DNA of 64,000 bases. Origin: Roseburia sp. 1XD42-34. GTDB taxonomy: Bacteria > Bacillota > Bacilli > Bacillales > Amphibacillaceae. The notes under the pieces are model-generated. The model was given only the letters and a program-made list of their open reading frames with translations. It was not told the DNA's origin and searched no databases. Shown piece by piece: positions 40,751 to 51,338 of this stretch. Location of the stretch: the NCBI RefSeq assembly GCF_009917385.1, contig NZ_QWLJ01000001.1:124001-188000 (forward strand). Direction: 5' to 3'. Made by a program: the position numbers and the translations under genes. How positions within the stretch are numbered: position 1 is the stretch's first letter; each line of letters opens with the position of its first letter.

Positions 40751-41716
40751 ATGGCAATTGGTGCAAAAGAAACATTAAAAGGATTGCAAGGTAGAGACTT
40801 TTTAACATTGGCAGACTATTCACGTGAAGAGATAGAAGAATTAATCAAATTAGCACAAACACTAAAATTTAATTACAATAGTGGAAACCGAGATCTATTA
40901 TTAAGAGGAAAGACTTTAGGTATGATTTTTGAAAAATCCTCCACAAGAACAAGGGTTTCTTTTGAAGTTGGGATGTATCAATTGGGAGGAAACGGTATCT
41001 TTCTAAACTCCAAGGATTTACAAATTGGAAGAGGAGAGACGATCGCAGATACAGCACAGGTACTGTCAAGGTATCTGGATGGAATTATGATTCGGACTTA
41101 TTCGCAAGCGGATGTAGAGGAATTAGCAACTCAAGCAAGCATTCCTGTTATTAATGGACTAACAGATGTATATCATCCTTGTCAGGTTTTAGCTGATTTG
41201 CTAACCATAAAGGAATTAAAAGGAACGCTCCAAGATTTAAAACTAGCATATATTGGTGATGGAAATAACATGGTAAATTCATTAATGCTGGGAGCGAGTA
41301 TATTAGGAATGCATGTAGCTGTTGCTGCGCCAAATGATTATCAGCCAGATAAGGAAATTGTGACAAAGGCACGTGCGCTTGCGACCCAATCTGGTGGTAG
41401 TGTCGGCATTACGGATCAGCCTCAAGAAGCTGCTCAGCAAGCTGATGTCATATATACGGATGTTTGGACTAGCATGGGACAAGAGGAAGAGCAAGCAAAA
41501 AGAGAATTGGCGTTTACGAATTTTCAAGTAAATGCACAATTAATGCGTTTAGCAAAAAGCGACATGAGCTTTATGCACTGTTTACCGGCTCATCGCGGAG
41601 AAGAAGTAACTGCAGATGTGATTGATGGTCCTCATTCGGTTGTTTTTCAGCAGGCGGAGAATCGATTGCATGCGCAAAAAGCATTATTAGTAGCTTTAAT
41701 GGGTGAAACAGTGTAA
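40751..41716 (+). CDS. argF: Ornithine carbamoyltransferase
   Basis: 321 residues. Carbamoyl-phosphate motif SSTRTR (63-68), HPCQ (142-145) and the ornithine/catalytic motif HCLP (276-279). It makes citrulline in arginine biosynthesis. AAAGGCGG precedes the ATG. It stands apart from any argCJBD or carAB genes. The ARG box in front and the length (anabolic 305-320, catabolic ArcB about 335) favour the biosynthetic enzyme over arginine deiminase pathway ArcB. No arcA/arcC nearby. Confidence 0.93.
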   Translation: MAIGAKETLKGLQGRDFLTLADYSREEIEELIKLAQTLKFNYNSGNRDLLLRGKTLGMIFEKSSTRTRVSFEVGMYQLGGNGIFLNSKDLQIGRGETIADTAQVLSRYLDGIMIRTYSQADVEELATQASIPVINGLTDVYHPCQVLADLLTIKELKGTLQDLKLAYIGDGNNMVNSLMLGASILGMHVAVAAPNDYQPDKEIVTKARALATQSGGSVGITDQPQEAAQQADVIYTDVWTSMGQEEEQAKRELAFTNFQVNAQLMRLAKSDMSFMHCLPAHRGEEVTADVIDGPHSVVFQQAENRLHAQKALLVALMGETV

Positions 41717-41796
41717 AGAGGGCGTTCTTTTCGCAAAAGAAAACCCAGAAGAATAACATTTAACACAACAAGCAATGAGTGGTAAATAGCATTCTG

Positions 41797-41980
41797 TATA
41801 TAAGGTGTTGTAAGACTCCCACTTCAGGAGTTGTATAAATATGTATTGCAAAAAGTCTAAGTAGGAGATAATAATAGCACCTAAATGCCATAAATGCCCT
41901 ATTCGTAAGAGACCTTTAAATTATACCCGATCCGTAGTGGATGAGTAAAAACCTCGACGGATGGAAGATTCACTTTACCA
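41797..41980 (+). repeat. Repeat family C, copy C3
   Basis: TATAAGGTGTTGTAAGACTC, CCACTTCAGGAGTTGTA, GCAAAAAGTCTAAGTAGGAG, TAGCACCTAAATGCC and the end GGATGGAAGATTCACTTTA. Full-length but degenerate relative to C5. Confidence 0.65.
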
Positions 41981-42001
41981 TTACTAATTTTTTGGCGCTC
42001 T

Positions 42002-42041
42002 GTTAAAGGAGATGGTGGAAAATCTCCATCATCTCTTTTAA
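42002..42041. terminator. 18-bp hairpin downstream of C3
   Basis: GTTAAAGGAGATGGTGGA / TCCATCATCTCTTTTAAC with a 5-nt loop and few mismatches, no T-run on either side. Function uncertain. Confidence 0.35.
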
Positions 42042-42221
42042 CCTTACATGACTTTTATAACTTCTTGGTGCCATCACATACCTATTCCATACTTCCATTC
42101 CACAGGTTCGTTTTAATCTCCATTTAAATCTATGATAAATGATCTTGCATTCTCCACCCTCTCCTTTACTTTTTGTCCCACAACTTTTTTCGTCTAGAGC
42201 TACAACATTATTTCATTTAAG

Positions 42222-42361
42222 TCAAGAGGAAGGCCGACTAAAAACGGGCTTGCCGCCCGACGTCGGCATACTCCTGTTGCAGGAGCATGATTCCTTTATC
42301 TTTAGTTGTTTTGTTCCATTCGCTACGTTGCTACACGGGCGCTCTGCGCCTTTGTTCTGTT
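42222..42361 (+). repeat. Repeat family B, copy B6 (right half)
   Basis: Starts within the element at AAGAGGAAGGCCGACTAAAA and includes the intact GCCGAC/GTCGGC and CTCCTG/CAGGAG hairpins and the terminal CTCTGCGCCTTTGTTCTGTT. It ends 15 bp from the thrB stop codon. Confidence 0.85.
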
Positions 42362-42376
42362 ATGCCTTCTCTGTTA

Positions 42377-43279
42377 CTAAACTAATTTCGTTTCTACCCT
42401 TACTCCAGTAAAATCTATATTTCTTTGCTGGATATGATAGGAAGGCAATGTGTTTTGTAGCTTTTGCTTTATAGTTGCTACGGTTCCTTTAGGGAAAAAT
42501 GATAACATAGTTGGTCCTGCCCCACTAATGACAGTCCCATATGCGCCATGTTCTTTTGCCATTCGTTTAATAGCATCGTATTTGGCAATTAGCTTTGCAC
42601 GAAAAGGCTCATGAAAGATGTCTTTTTCCATCATTTTCCCCGCTAGTTTGTAGTTTTCACTCATCAATGCTGCAATTAGGATATTCCCTATACTGCTAGC
42701 TTTTGCAGCTTGAGAACGTGAATATACCTCAGGAAGAACTTGTCTTGACACATCTGTTTTCAATTCTTCTTGCGGAATGAACACGAGCATATCGATATTT
42801 AATGGGTTTATTTTGCAAACATCTATGGATTTATCGTTGTTATAGGCTGTAACTACTAATCCGCCAAATAGGGCAGCGGCAACGTTATCGGGATGGCCTT
42901 CTCGTTCCGTAGCCAATTGTAGTTTTTCTTTGCTGGATAGCCCCAGCTGACAACATTGATTAGCTAACTCGATACCAGCAATAATTGCTGAGGCACTACT
43001 TCCTAATCCACGAGCTAAAGGAATTCCACTATGAATGGTCATAGAGCAAGCCGGAAGTTCCTTCCCATATAGCGCTGCAGTTTGATTGGCTACCTGATAG
43101 ATAAAATGCTCCTTATAGTTGTTAAAAGCTGGTAGCATTTCTGATTGCTGATCGATCTTCCAAGTATTACTTGCTGAAACGGTTAGTGTAAGATATAAAT
43201 CCACTGCTAATCCTAATGAGTCAAAGCCAGGTCCAATATTTGCGGAGCTGGCCGGTACGGAAAGGCTAAATGGTTTCAT
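42377..43279 (-). CDS. thrB: Homoserine kinase
   Basis: 300 residues, GHMP kinase family. N-terminal [20 protein letters not shown] (7-26), ATP loop [13 protein letters not shown] (about 88-100) and the C-terminal [13 protein letters not shown] motif. It phosphorylates homoserine for ThrC. Last gene of hom-thrC-thrB, starting at ATG overlapping the thrC stop by four bases. Confidence 0.95.
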   Translation of the reverse strand: MKPFSLSVPASSANIGPGFDSLGLAVDLYLTLTVSASNTWKIDQQSEMLPAFNNYKEHFIYQVANQTAALYGKELPACSMTIHSGIPLARGLGSSASAIIAGIELANQCCQLGLSSKEKLQLATEREGHPDNVAAALFGGLVVTAYNNDKSIDVCKINPLNIDMLVFIPQEELKTDVSRQVLPEVYSRSQAAKASSIGNILIAALMSENYKLAGKMMEKDIFHEPFRAKLIAKYDAIKRMAKEHGAYGTVISGAGPTMLSFFPKGTVATIKQKLQNTLPSYHIQQRNIDFTGVRVETKLV

Positions 43280-44337
43280 GTAGTAACCTGCTTCGCTAAA
43301 TATTCCATAACCGCTTCCTCGTCATTTGGTAAAGACACTGGGTCGATGTTTAACTCATCAATGGCTGTTTGTGGATCCTTTAACCCATTTCCTGTTAATA
43401 CAGCTACAACTTTACTGCCTTGTTTAATCGTTCCGTTCTTTGTTTCTCGAATAACTCCAGCTATGGATGCATTGGATCCTGGTTCAGCAAAGATTCCTTC
43501 CGTTTGAGCTAACGTTTTGAAAGCATGAATAATTTCTTCATCGCTGACTGCTTTAATTGCACCGCCTGACTCATTTCTAGCTGCTTCAGCCAGTTTCCAG
43601 CTAGCAGGATTTCCAATCCGAATAGCTGTTGCAATCGTCTCTGGCTGTTCAATAACTTTGTTGTTGACAATAGCTGCTGCTCCTTCTGCTTCAAAACCAA
43701 ACATTTTTGGTAGCCCTGTCTGTTTAAAAGCATCGTATTCCTTAAATCCTTTCCAATAGGCACTTATATTTCCAGCATTGCCGACAGGAATAGCTAACAC
43801 ATCAGGGGCTGCACCTAATTCATCACAAAGTTCAAAGGCAGCTGTTTTTTGTCCTTCAAGCCGGTAAGGGTTGACTGAATTAACTAATGTGACGGGCTGT
43901 TTTTCACTTAGATGGCGAACCATCGTTAAAGCCTCATCAAAATTACCATCTATTTCGACGATCTCTGCACCATACATAATAGCTTGTGCTAGTTTACCAA
44001 GAGCCACTTTCCCTTTAGGAATGACAATAATTGCTTTTATTCCTGCCTTCGCAGCATATGCCGCGGCAGAGGCAGATGTATTTCCTGTGGAGGCGCAAAT
44101 AACCGAATTACTACCTTCTTCAATTGCTTTAGCGACAGCCATTACCATTCCTCGATCTTTAAATGAACCTGTCGGATTAGCACCTTCCATTTTTCCATAT
44201 AATTCAATACCTAATTCCTTGGACAAGTTCGTCAGATGGATGAGTGGTGTGTTGCCCTCATGTAATGTTAGTGCAGGCGTATGATTCGTAGTTGGCAAAA
44301 ACTCATGATAATGTTTTAGCAGTCCCGGCCAATTCAT
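43276..44337 (-). CDS. thrC: Threonine synthase
   Basis: 353 residues from the ATG at 44337 (GGAAGGGG about 9 nt before); the frame is open 16 codons earlier. PLP fold type II: lysine of [11 protein letters not shown] (K60), the phosphate loop [15 protein letters not shown] and PVGNAGN further on. It converts phosphohomoserine to threonine. Its 5' end overlaps hom by 35 bp. Length equals that of Bacillus subtilis ThrC (352). Confidence 0.95.
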   Translation of the reverse strand: MNWPGLLKHYHEFLPTTNHTPALTLHEGNTPLIHLTNLSKELGIELYGKMEGANPTGSFKDRGMVMAVAKAIEEGSNSVICASTGNTSASAAAYAAKAGIKAIIVIPKGKVALGKLAQAIMYGAEIVEIDGNFDEALTMVRHLSEKQPVTLVNSVNPYRLEGQKTAAFELCDELGAAPDVLAIPVGNAGNISAYWKGFKEYDAFKQTGLPKMFGFEAEGAAAIVNNKVIEQPETIATAIRIGNPASWKLAEAARNESGGAIKAVSDEEIIHAFKTLAQTEGIFAEPGSNASIAGVIRETKNGTIKQGSKVVAVLTGNGLKDPQTAIDELNIDPVSLPNDEEAVMEYLAKQVTT

Positions 44338-45634
44338 CTGGTGCATCCCCTTCCACTTTATAGTAGCTCTTGATTTGTTTGACAACGTCTAATTGTTGAA
44401 GCTGTTTTAATGCTTTTTCAAAAATTGATAAAGATGTTTGATGTGTAATCAGTATAATTTCCGCCAAGCCGCTCTGCTTCATTGGTGTTTGTAAAATGCG
44501 TTTAAAGCTGATGGATAGATCATTAAACAAGGTTGATATTTCGGAAAATGCCCCAATACGATCTTTCACGTGAATACGTAAGTAATACTGTCCTAAGCGT
44601 TGCTCGCTATTTCGTAATGTGGTTGTAATCCTAGGTTCAAATGAAGCATTTCCGCTTACGCCTAGGCGCATATTCTTAATTACGGTAACGAGATCGGAAA
44701 CGATTGCTGTTGCTGTAGGTAAGCTTCCGGCACCTGGCCCGTAGAACATGGTTTCACCAACCGCATCCCCATACACATAAACTGCATTATATTCATTTTT
44801 TACACCGGCTAATGGATGATCATTAGAGAGAAAAGTTGGTTGCACACTTACTTCAATTTGCTGATTTTCACATTGCGCAAATCCAATTAATTTCATCGTA
44901 TAGCCGAATTTTTCACCATATTGTAAATCCGCTAACTCTAGATCCTTAATTCCATTTACCTCTACTTCCGATAATGCCAAATCGGTAGAAAAAGCCAATC
45001 TTCCTAATATCGCCATTTTTCTAGCTGCATCCAATCCTTCCACATCCGCTGTAGGATCGGCCTCAGCAAAACCTAATTCCTGTGCTTCCTTTAATGCACC
45101 CTCATAAGTAATTCCATTATTTGTCATTTTCGTTAAAATATAATTCGTGGTTCCATTGACAATTCCCATAACTTTTTGAATGCGGTCCGAAGCTAAACCA
45201 TCTGTAATCCCTCGTAAAATAGGTATACCACCAGCTACGCTTGCTTCGTAATAAAAATCACATTTATGCTGACGAGCCGTTTCTTCTAATTCCGTTCCGT
45301 GTAAGGCGATTAGATCTTTATTGGCACTTACTACATGTTTTTTAACTCTAAATGCTTCCAGTATATATTGATAAGCTTCATCAATACCTCCCATTACTTC
45401 TATAATAACATCAATTTCGGGATCTTGAAGAATATCTTCTGGATCGGTAGTGAGAAACGTTTGATTGAGATCAACATCACGCACCTTATCTACATTACGA
45501 ACTAATATACGTTTAACTTCAATGGCACAGCCTAATTGATGAACGAGCTCTTCTTGATGATTTTTTATAAGTTTGATGACTCCTGAACCGACGACACCTA
45601 ATCCTAATAGACCGATGGAAACCTTGTTTCCCAC
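44303..45634 (-). CDS. hom: Homoserine dehydrogenase
   Basis: 443 residues, GTG start with GAGGTGATGAA upstream. NAD(P)-binding [12 protein letters not shown] (8-19), substrate domain with [15 protein letters not shown] and [10 protein letters not shown], and a C-terminal ACT domain (about 355-430: [18 protein letters not shown]) for threonine feedback control. It reduces aspartate semialdehyde to homoserine. First gene of hom-thrC-thrB. No T-box or known riboswitch was recognised in 45635-45848. Confidence 0.95.
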   Translation of the reverse strand: MGNKVSIGLLGLGVVGSGVIKLIKNHQEELVHQLGCAIEVKRILVRNVDKVRDVDLNQTFLTTDPEDILQDPEIDVIIEVMGGIDEAYQYILEAFRVKKHVVSANKDLIALHGTELEETARQHKCDFYYEASVAGGIPILRGITDGLASDRIQKVMGIVNGTTNYILTKMTNNGITYEGALKEAQELGFAEADPTADVEGLDAARKMAILGRLAFSTDLALSEVEVNGIKDLELADLQYGEKFGYTMKLIGFAQCENQQIEVSVQPTFLSNDHPLAGVKNEYNAVYVYGDAVGETMFYGPGAGSLPTATAIVSDLVTVIKNMRLGVSGNASFEPRITTTLRNSEQRLGQYYLRIHVKDRIGAFSEISTLFNDLSISFKRILQTPMKQSGLAEIILITHQTSLSIFEKALKQLQQLDVVKQIKSYYKVEGDAPDELAGTAKTLS

Positions 45635-45848
45635 TTCATCACCTCATCGCTTTTGTTTAATAGCTATTTAAACACGAATAATGAAGGATAGCAATAGCGA
45701 AATTTTCAAATAAAAAAATAAACGGCTTACATGTAAGAAAATATGATTTATGTGTCATTTCTATGGACTAGAAGAGAAACTTCGTTTAACCTTTTGCTCT
45801 CTTTTTGAATAAACTACAAAGAAAAGAATGTGCAAAGAGGTGTATAAA

Positions 45849-46001
45849 TTGAATGTTACAACAGTAGGATTTCTCTTCTTTTTAAGTTTAGTATTTGGAG
45901 CAGCAGTAGGTTGTTTATTTAATCATATGAAAGTAGGAGCCTCCATAGGGCTTGGGGTGGGGATGTTGATTGTGATTCTATTTCGAATCAAGCGATGGTA
46001 A
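45849..46001 (+). CDS. Small two-helix membrane protein (50 residues)
   Basis: TTG start (45849) preceded by AGAGGTG at good spacing. The 50 codons give two hydrophobic segments: TTVGFLFFLSLVFGAAVGCL (4-23) and GASIGLGVGMLIVILF (about 31-46), both rich in small-residue GxxxG-like patterns, and a basic tail RIKRW. The topology, start signal and absence of rare codons support a real gene, although no named family is recognised. Between hom (divergent) and the yisP gene. Confidence 0.6.
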   Translation: MNVTTVGFLFFLSLVFGAAVGCLFNHMKVGASIGLGVGMLIVILFRIKRW

Positions 46002-46416
46002 ACGTTTCATTTTCCTTTGCTAAGGATGTGGTATCGTAAACCGAACCAAAAAAGCAGCAAGTCCTGTTTGGGTAGGAAATCTAACCTTATGAACAAATAA
46101 ATAATGTGGTTCAACAAGTGCTGTGCATATGCTCTAGTGCATATAAAATTAACCCTACAGTATATGTTGTTGCGAGGGTTACAATGGTTCTCGTTCGTCA
46201 GTTAGACAAGCAATAGTCGTACAAGACATGAAAAAGGATAAAAAATGGTTGTCAAAGTAGGGTAAAACGGAACTTGGCTAAAAGGTGTACCGTGTTCACT
46301 GACGTAAGGCGGCAATTACCCACGTATTCAAGTAAAGAAAATCAATGTAGCATGAAGTTTTCATTTTTTTTTGATATACTAACATTACCTCACATCATTA
46401 CAAGGAGGAAACATCG
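46002..46416. other. Intergenic region upstream of the YisP-like gene
   Basis: 415 bp without a supported gene. TATACT at 46375-46380 may be the -10 of the following gene. Some similarity to repeat families is suspected near 46270-46325 but is not clear enough to call. Confidence 0.35.
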
Positions 46417-47238
46417 TTGAATAAAGAAGCAAAGTTACAAAAGGATGCCATGCGCGTTTTAAAAGAAACGAGTAGAACCTTTTATATTCCGATTACGCTA
46501 CTAAAATCCGTATTAAAACATACGGTTGGCTCTGCGTATTTATGTATGCGGGCAATTGATGAAGTGGAAGATCATGAGCAACTATCTCCTGAGACAAAAC
46601 AACATTTATTGCGATCAACTAGTAAATTATTACAAGAACGCTCATTTGATGAAGAGGCGTATCACCAGTTAATAAAGCCGTATGTAGCTTTATTGCCAGA
46701 AGTAACTATACGGCTGGATGATTGGTTAAAAGTATGCCCTGAAGATATAGTTATTAAAATTAAACAGTCTACAAGTATTATGGCGGATGGAATGGCCAAA
46801 TGGACAGAAAAGAATTGGGACTTGCGAACAAAAGAAGATTTAGACGAATATACATATTATGTTGCAGGGTTAGTAGGTGTAATGCTTTCAGATATCTGGG
46901 AATGGTACGATAACACGAAAACGGATTATAATCTAGCAGTTGGTTATGGCAGAGGTCTGCAGGCGGTAAATATGTTAAGAAACCAGGAAGAAGATGCGGA
47001 CCGAGGCGTTCATTTTGTTCCAGATGGTTGGACAAGAGCCGATCTATTTGCATATGCCAAGGAAAATTTGCAGCAAGCAGAAATCTATATAAAGGATATT
47101 CAAACAAGAAATATTTTACTATTTTGTAAGATCCCTCTAGCTTTAGCTAAAAAGACATTGAAGGCATTAGAAAATGGGGAAGAAAAAATGTCACGTAGTG
47201 AAGTTGAAGCTACGGTAGATGATATTTTAAAACAATAA
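46417..47238 (+). CDS. yisP: Squalene/phytoene synthase-like protein, YisP type
   Basis: 273 residues, TTG start after AAGGAGG. All-helical isoprenoid-synthase fold with the first Asp motif D48-EVE-D52 and RTFYIP near the N-terminus. The second motif reads NQEED (about 190) where true synthases have an Asp first; this loss matches Bacillus YisP, which was shown to act as a farnesyl diphosphate phosphatase giving farnesol rather than a squalene/phytoene synthase. Single gene, no carotenoid genes nearby. Confidence 0.8.
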   Translation: MNKEAKLQKDAMRVLKETSRTFYIPITLLKSVLKHTVGSAYLCMRAIDEVEDHEQLSPETKQHLLRSTSKLLQERSFDEEAYHQLIKPYVALLPEVTIRLDDWLKVCPEDIVIKIKQSTSIMADGMAKWTEKNWDLRTKEDLDEYTYYVAGLVGVMLSDIWEWYDNTKTDYNLAVGYGRGLQAVNMLRNQEEDADRGVHFVPDGWTRADLFAYAKENLQQAEIYIKDIQTRNILLFCKIPLALAKKTLKALENGEEKMSRSEVEATVDDILKQ

Positions 47239-47673
47239 GTGTTGAAGTATTGAAACTTGAATTGTTGACAAAATAATAACGGCAACCTATAATCATGAAC
47301 TGTGTATAAAAACGAGCAAGCCGGTGGGTTCTTGTCAAGATTATTTCATGCTGTTTTAGCAACATAGGTATGACGAAGGCCTTCGTTATGGTAACTTGGT
47401 AAGTAGTAAGTAAAGTGAAGTATCGGGGAATAATCTTTATCCACCCAATGGTCTTTAATGACAAGTGAAGTAGAACGTGTTTGAAAAAGTAGATGAAGAG
47501 GTAATTTAGAATTTCATTGTACTTTGTTTCGAATATTTAGATCTAGTGAAATAGTTAACCAGAGCTAGAAACAAACGATTAAATTATAGAAATTCATGCC
47601 GTTTTATTGATTTTTTTAAACTGCTTGTATAGGCGAATTATAGGCACTTGCTCCTAAATTTAGGAGGAAAAAC
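47239..47673. other. Intergenic region
   Basis: 435 bp with no supported gene or clear promoter; AGGAGG at 47660-47665 is the ribosome binding site of the BCCT gene. Confidence 0.4.
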
Positions 47674-49221
47674 GTGGACTTAAAAAAAGACACGAAGTTA
47701 GATTGGCCGGTCTTCCTCATTAGTGGAGGAATACTAATACTGTTTATTCTATTGTCACTTTGGAGTAGCGAAGCGGTTGGAACTGCTGTAAGTACATTAT
47801 TTGCATATGCTTCGCAGCTCTTTGGTGCATATTGGCAACTGTTATTGTTAGGGAATTTTTTTATCGGACTATTTTTAGCTTTTTCAAAATATGGAAAAGT
47901 AAAATTAGGACATCAAGCTCAGCCTAAATATAGCTATTTTAAATGGGTATCCATGATTTTAGTAACGCTCTTGGCAAGCGGTGGAGTGTTTTGGGCTGCA
48001 TCCGAGCCAATGTACCATTATATGGCAAATCCTCCATTATTCGGCGGTGAGGAATTTCAGGATATCAATGCTGCCTTTGCGCAATCATTTATGCATTGGG
48101 GTTTTTTAGCATGGGCCATTCTAGGAACACTTGCTGTTATCGTAATGATGTATGTTCATTACAGTAAGGGATTTCCACTTAAGCCAAGAGGTCTACTGTA
48201 TCCTGTGTTTGGTGAAAAGATATATCGTAAAAGTGTAATTGGAACGATTGCTGATGTAATAGCTATTATTGCAACTGTTGCAGGAACACTTGGACCTTTG
48301 GGGTTTTTAGGATTACAGATTGCTTATGGAATGAGTCACTTACTTGGGACACCTAATAATTTAACTGTAAGTATTATTGTGATTATAGGATTAGTGATAG
48401 TTGCAGCAATTTCTGCTGCTACTGGTGTGGATCGTGGAATCGTGACATTAAGCCGTTATAACGTAGTCTTCACGATACTTTTAGCAGTCCTCATACTCAT
48501 TATTGGGCCAACAGCATTTATTATTGATGCGTTTGTTGGTGGTACGGGAGTACATTTACAAAATTTCTTTACGATGTCCTTATTCCGGGGAGATGAAGGG
48601 TGGCTTTCCTCTTGGACGATCTTTTTCTGGGGGTGGTTTCTTGGTTATGCTCCCATGCTGATCGTGTTTATTAGTCGAATTTCTAGGGGAAGAACGATTC
48701 GCGAGTTAGTTATTGCTGTTTCCATTGTAGCCCCGATTGTGAATAATTTTTGGTTCTCCATTGTTGGCGGCACAGGAGTGTTTTTTGAAAATAAACATCC
48801 AGGATCTGTTTCCGACTCTTTAAATGAGGGTGGTATGCCAGCAGCAGTAATGGCGATTACCGACCAGCTCCCATTAAGTGTTTGGTTTGGCGTTGCCTTT
48901 CTGCTTGTGTCCATTATTTTTGTTGCCACAACAGCTGATACAATGGCGTACACGGTTGCAGCAACAATTACAGGAAACGATCATCCAAAGCGCTGGCTAC
49001 GCGTATTTTGGGCGTTAATCTTTGGTGGAACTTCGGCAGCAATTTTAACAATAGGTGAGGATAGTGTGGCTTCGATCCAAAATTCTATCGTTATAACAGC
49101 CGTACCCGTTTCTATTTTGCTACTCCCTACGCTTTGGTGTGCGCCTAGAATTGCTAGGACAATGGCATTGGAGCAAGGACTGATTTGGCAAAGAGAATTG
49201 CTAAAGAAAGTAGATAAGTAA
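47674..49221 (+). CDS. BCCT family betaine/carnitine/choline transporter
   Basis: 515 residues, GTG start 8 nt after AGGAGG. Twelve membrane helices. The segment WTIFFWGWFLGYAPMLIVFI (about 312-331) with RISRGRTIRE after it is the signature of BCCT TM8, holding the aromatic substrate box. A GGVFWAASEPMYHY loop lies earlier. It imports compatible solutes such as glycine betaine with Na+. Shorter C-terminal tail than osmosensing BetP, as in Bacillus OpuD. Single gene with terminator. Confidence 0.93.
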   Translation: MDLKKDTKLDWPVFLISGGILILFILLSLWSSEAVGTAVSTLFAYASQLFGAYWQLLLLGNFFIGLFLAFSKYGKVKLGHQAQPKYSYFKWVSMILVTLLASGGVFWAASEPMYHYMANPPLFGGEEFQDINAAFAQSFMHWGFLAWAILGTLAVIVMMYVHYSKGFPLKPRGLLYPVFGEKIYRKSVIGTIADVIAIIATVAGTLGPLGFLGLQIAYGMSHLLGTPNNLTVSIIVIIGLVIVAAISAATGVDRGIVTLSRYNVVFTILLAVLILIIGPTAFIIDAFVGGTGVHLQNFFTMSLFRGDEGWLSSWTIFFWGWFLGYAPMLIVFISRISRGRTIRELVIAVSIVAPIVNNFWFSIVGGTGVFFENKHPGSVSDSLNEGGMPAAVMAITDQLPLSVWFGVAFLLVSIIFVATTADTMAYTVAATITGNDHPKRWLRVFWALIFGGTSAAILTIGEDSVASIQNSIVITAVPVSILLLPTLWCAPRIARTMALEQGLIWQRELLKKVDK

Positions 49222-49270
49222 AAAACCTCTATCTGTTAGAAAGATTTTTTCTATCAGATAGAGGTTTTTA
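49220..49270 (+). terminator. Terminator of the BCCT gene
   Basis: AAAAACCTCTATCTG...CAGATAGAGGTTTTT, over 15 bp of stem, overlapping the stop codon region. Confidence 0.9.
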
Positions 49271-49457
49271 GTATTTGGGAGGTCTGTTTGGGAATAGAGA
49301 AAGGTAAGGGAAAGATCTTCCCATTTCGAAGGAAATAACTTAAGAAGCTATGGCAAAAGGATTTACAGGCCTGTGCATAAAGGGACGTTTTCCTCCCCCA
49401 AGGCAATGCAACAAAAGCAAGCGAAAGCTTACGCTCAATTGTACACAATTCAAAATC

Positions 49458-49539
49458 TTGAATTCAAATTGGAAAGTCAGTAAACTGATAGATAAGGTCA
49501 TCAGATGACCTTATTAGGGGATGAGTGAAAACGCTTTAA
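49458..49539 (+). promoter_or_regulatory. lutP promoter, palindromic operator and cre-like site
   Basis: TTGAAT (49458-49463), 17-bp spacer, TAAACT (49481-49486). Immediately downstream is the perfect inverted repeat ATAAGGTCAT-cag-ATGACCTTAT (49492-49514), a good candidate LutR operator covering the transcription start. Then TGAAAACGCTTTAA (49526-49539) fits the cre core with one mismatch, suggesting CcpA roadblock control. Confidence 0.6.
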
Positions 49540-49566
49540 TTAAAAAGAGAGAAAAGAGGGGTTTCT

Positions 49567-51144
49567 ATGTATCTAATTGTTGCGTTAAGTGCAATTATTG
49601 CACCATTTATTTTTTTAGTAGTTTTTCGACTGCCAGCTACAAAAGGGATGACGTGGAGTGCATTCATTGTTATCGGACTTGCAATGGCAATTTGGGGGGT
49701 GGAGGGAAAGTTAATAGTCTCTTCTGTATTGCAGGGAATACATAAAACACTAACCATACTTTGGATTTTATTCGGAGCCCTTTTGTTGTTAAACACACTT
49801 CGCAAAACAGGAGCAGTAGATCGAATTAACCAGGGGTTTCAAAACATTTCAACGGATATGCGCGTGCAAGTAATTATTGTTGCTTTTTTATTCGGATCGT
49901 TAATAGAAGGAGCTGCTGGCTTTGGGACTCCGGCAATGGTAACAGGTCCATTAATGATCGCGCTTGGGTTTCGTCCATTAGCTGCTGCAACGCTTGCTTT
50001 AATTGCAGATAGTACAGCAGTTGCTTTTGGAGCAGTGGGTACCCCGGTAGCAGTCGGTTTAAGTACGCTTCCGGAATCAGGTCCAGCATTTTTTCGAGAA
50101 ATAGGGAAAGCGATTACAACCATTGATATATTTGCGGGAACATTTATACCCTTTACTTTAATCGTTATTATGACAGTATTCTTTGGAAAGGATAAAGGAT
50201 TAAAGGATGCATGGCCAATGTTACCCTGGTCGCTATTAATTGGTATCGTTTACACTTCATCTGCATTCCTATATGCAGTGGTTTTTGGGCAAGAGTTTAT
50301 TGCGATTTTAGCATCATTAACAGCGTTAATTGTTGCAACTATAACAGCAAAGAAAGGTTGGCTGCTACCGAAAAAAACATGGCAAGGTGCCTTGCAAGAA
50401 GATTTTCATCCAGAAAAGAAAAAATCCGATATGGGACTGTTTGCAGCGTGGTCGCCATATGTGATTGTTGTTGCGTTGTTATTAATGACGCGGATTATCC
50501 CTTGGCTGGCTCAATTTACAAAAACAGCAATTGATTTTTCATGGACAAATATTCTTGGCGTTGAAGGAATTACCTCTAATTGGGAGTTTCTATATTCACC
50601 AGGAACGATCCTGGCAGTTGCTGCAATGGTTTCGGTCTTTCTTCATCGAAAGAATTTTTCTGTATTTATCTCAGCAGTTAACCAGTCTTTTTCAACCATG
50701 AAAACGACTGCAATATCATTAATTGCTACATTAGCGATGGTGCATGTATTTACGAATTCAGGTATCAATGTTCATGACTTGGTGAGCATGCCTCAATATA
50801 TTGCTGAATCACTGGCTAATTCTTTAGGTTCAGTTTGGTTTTTGGCAGCGCCCTTTTTAGGTGAGTTAGGTGCATTTATTACTGGCAGCGCTACTGTCTC
50901 TACATTAACATTTGCACCAATTCAATATAGTGTTGCAAACCAAGTTGGTATGGATGTAAATGCTGTTTTAGCAGCGCAAATTGTCGGAGCTGGTGCAGGT
51001 AATATGATTTGTGTCCATAATGTGGTAGCAGCCAGTGCTGTAGTAGGCTTGTCCGGGAAAGAAGGCGATATTATCCGAAAAACATTGTCACCAGCCATTT
51101 TATATGGTTTGGTTGTCGGTTTAGCTACTTATTTTATTTTTTAG
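49567..51144 (+). CDS. lutP: L-lactate permease
   Basis: 525 residues, LctP family, about twelve to fourteen membrane helices. The motif EGAAGFGTPAMVTGPLMIAL (about 111-130) and GEDALGAFITGSATVS-like segment (here GELGAFITGSATVSTLTF, about 435-452) are family signatures. It imports L-lactate (and glycolate). GAGGGG lies 5 nt before the ATG. It heads the lutP-lutR-lutABC cluster. Confidence 0.93.
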   Translation: MYLIVALSAIIAPFIFLVVFRLPATKGMTWSAFIVIGLAMAIWGVEGKLIVSSVLQGIHKTLTILWILFGALLLLNTLRKTGAVDRINQGFQNISTDMRVQVIIVAFLFGSLIEGAAGFGTPAMVTGPLMIALGFRPLAAATLALIADSTAVAFGAVGTPVAVGLSTLPESGPAFFREIGKAITTIDIFAGTFIPFTLIVIMTVFFGKDKGLKDAWPMLPWSLLIGIVYTSSAFLYAVVFGQEFIAILASLTALIVATITAKKGWLLPKKTWQGALQEDFHPEKKKSDMGLFAAWSPYVIVVALLLMTRIIPWLAQFTKTAIDFSWTNILGVEGITSNWEFLYSPGTILAVAAMVSVFLHRKNFSVFISAVNQSFSTMKTTAISLIATLAMVHVFTNSGINVHDLVSMPQYIAESLANSLGSVWFLAAPFLGELGAFITGSATVSTLTFAPIQYSVANQVGMDVNAVLAAQIVGAGAGNMICVHNVVAASAVVGLSGKEGDIIRKTLSPAILYGLVVGLATYFIF

Positions 51145-51338
51145 TTTAGAGTGTTTAAACAATTTCTACGGTAAGTCACCATCGATGTACTTTAAACGAG
51201 CTACCGTCATTTAGTGCAGTGTTTGAAATAATATTTTTTTGCTCATCATCTATGATTTAAAGGCAATTCACTCCTCGATAGCTTTTCAAATATAGACGTA
51301 TCAAGTAAAATGGGTTCAAATAAGGGGGAGTGGGAAGC

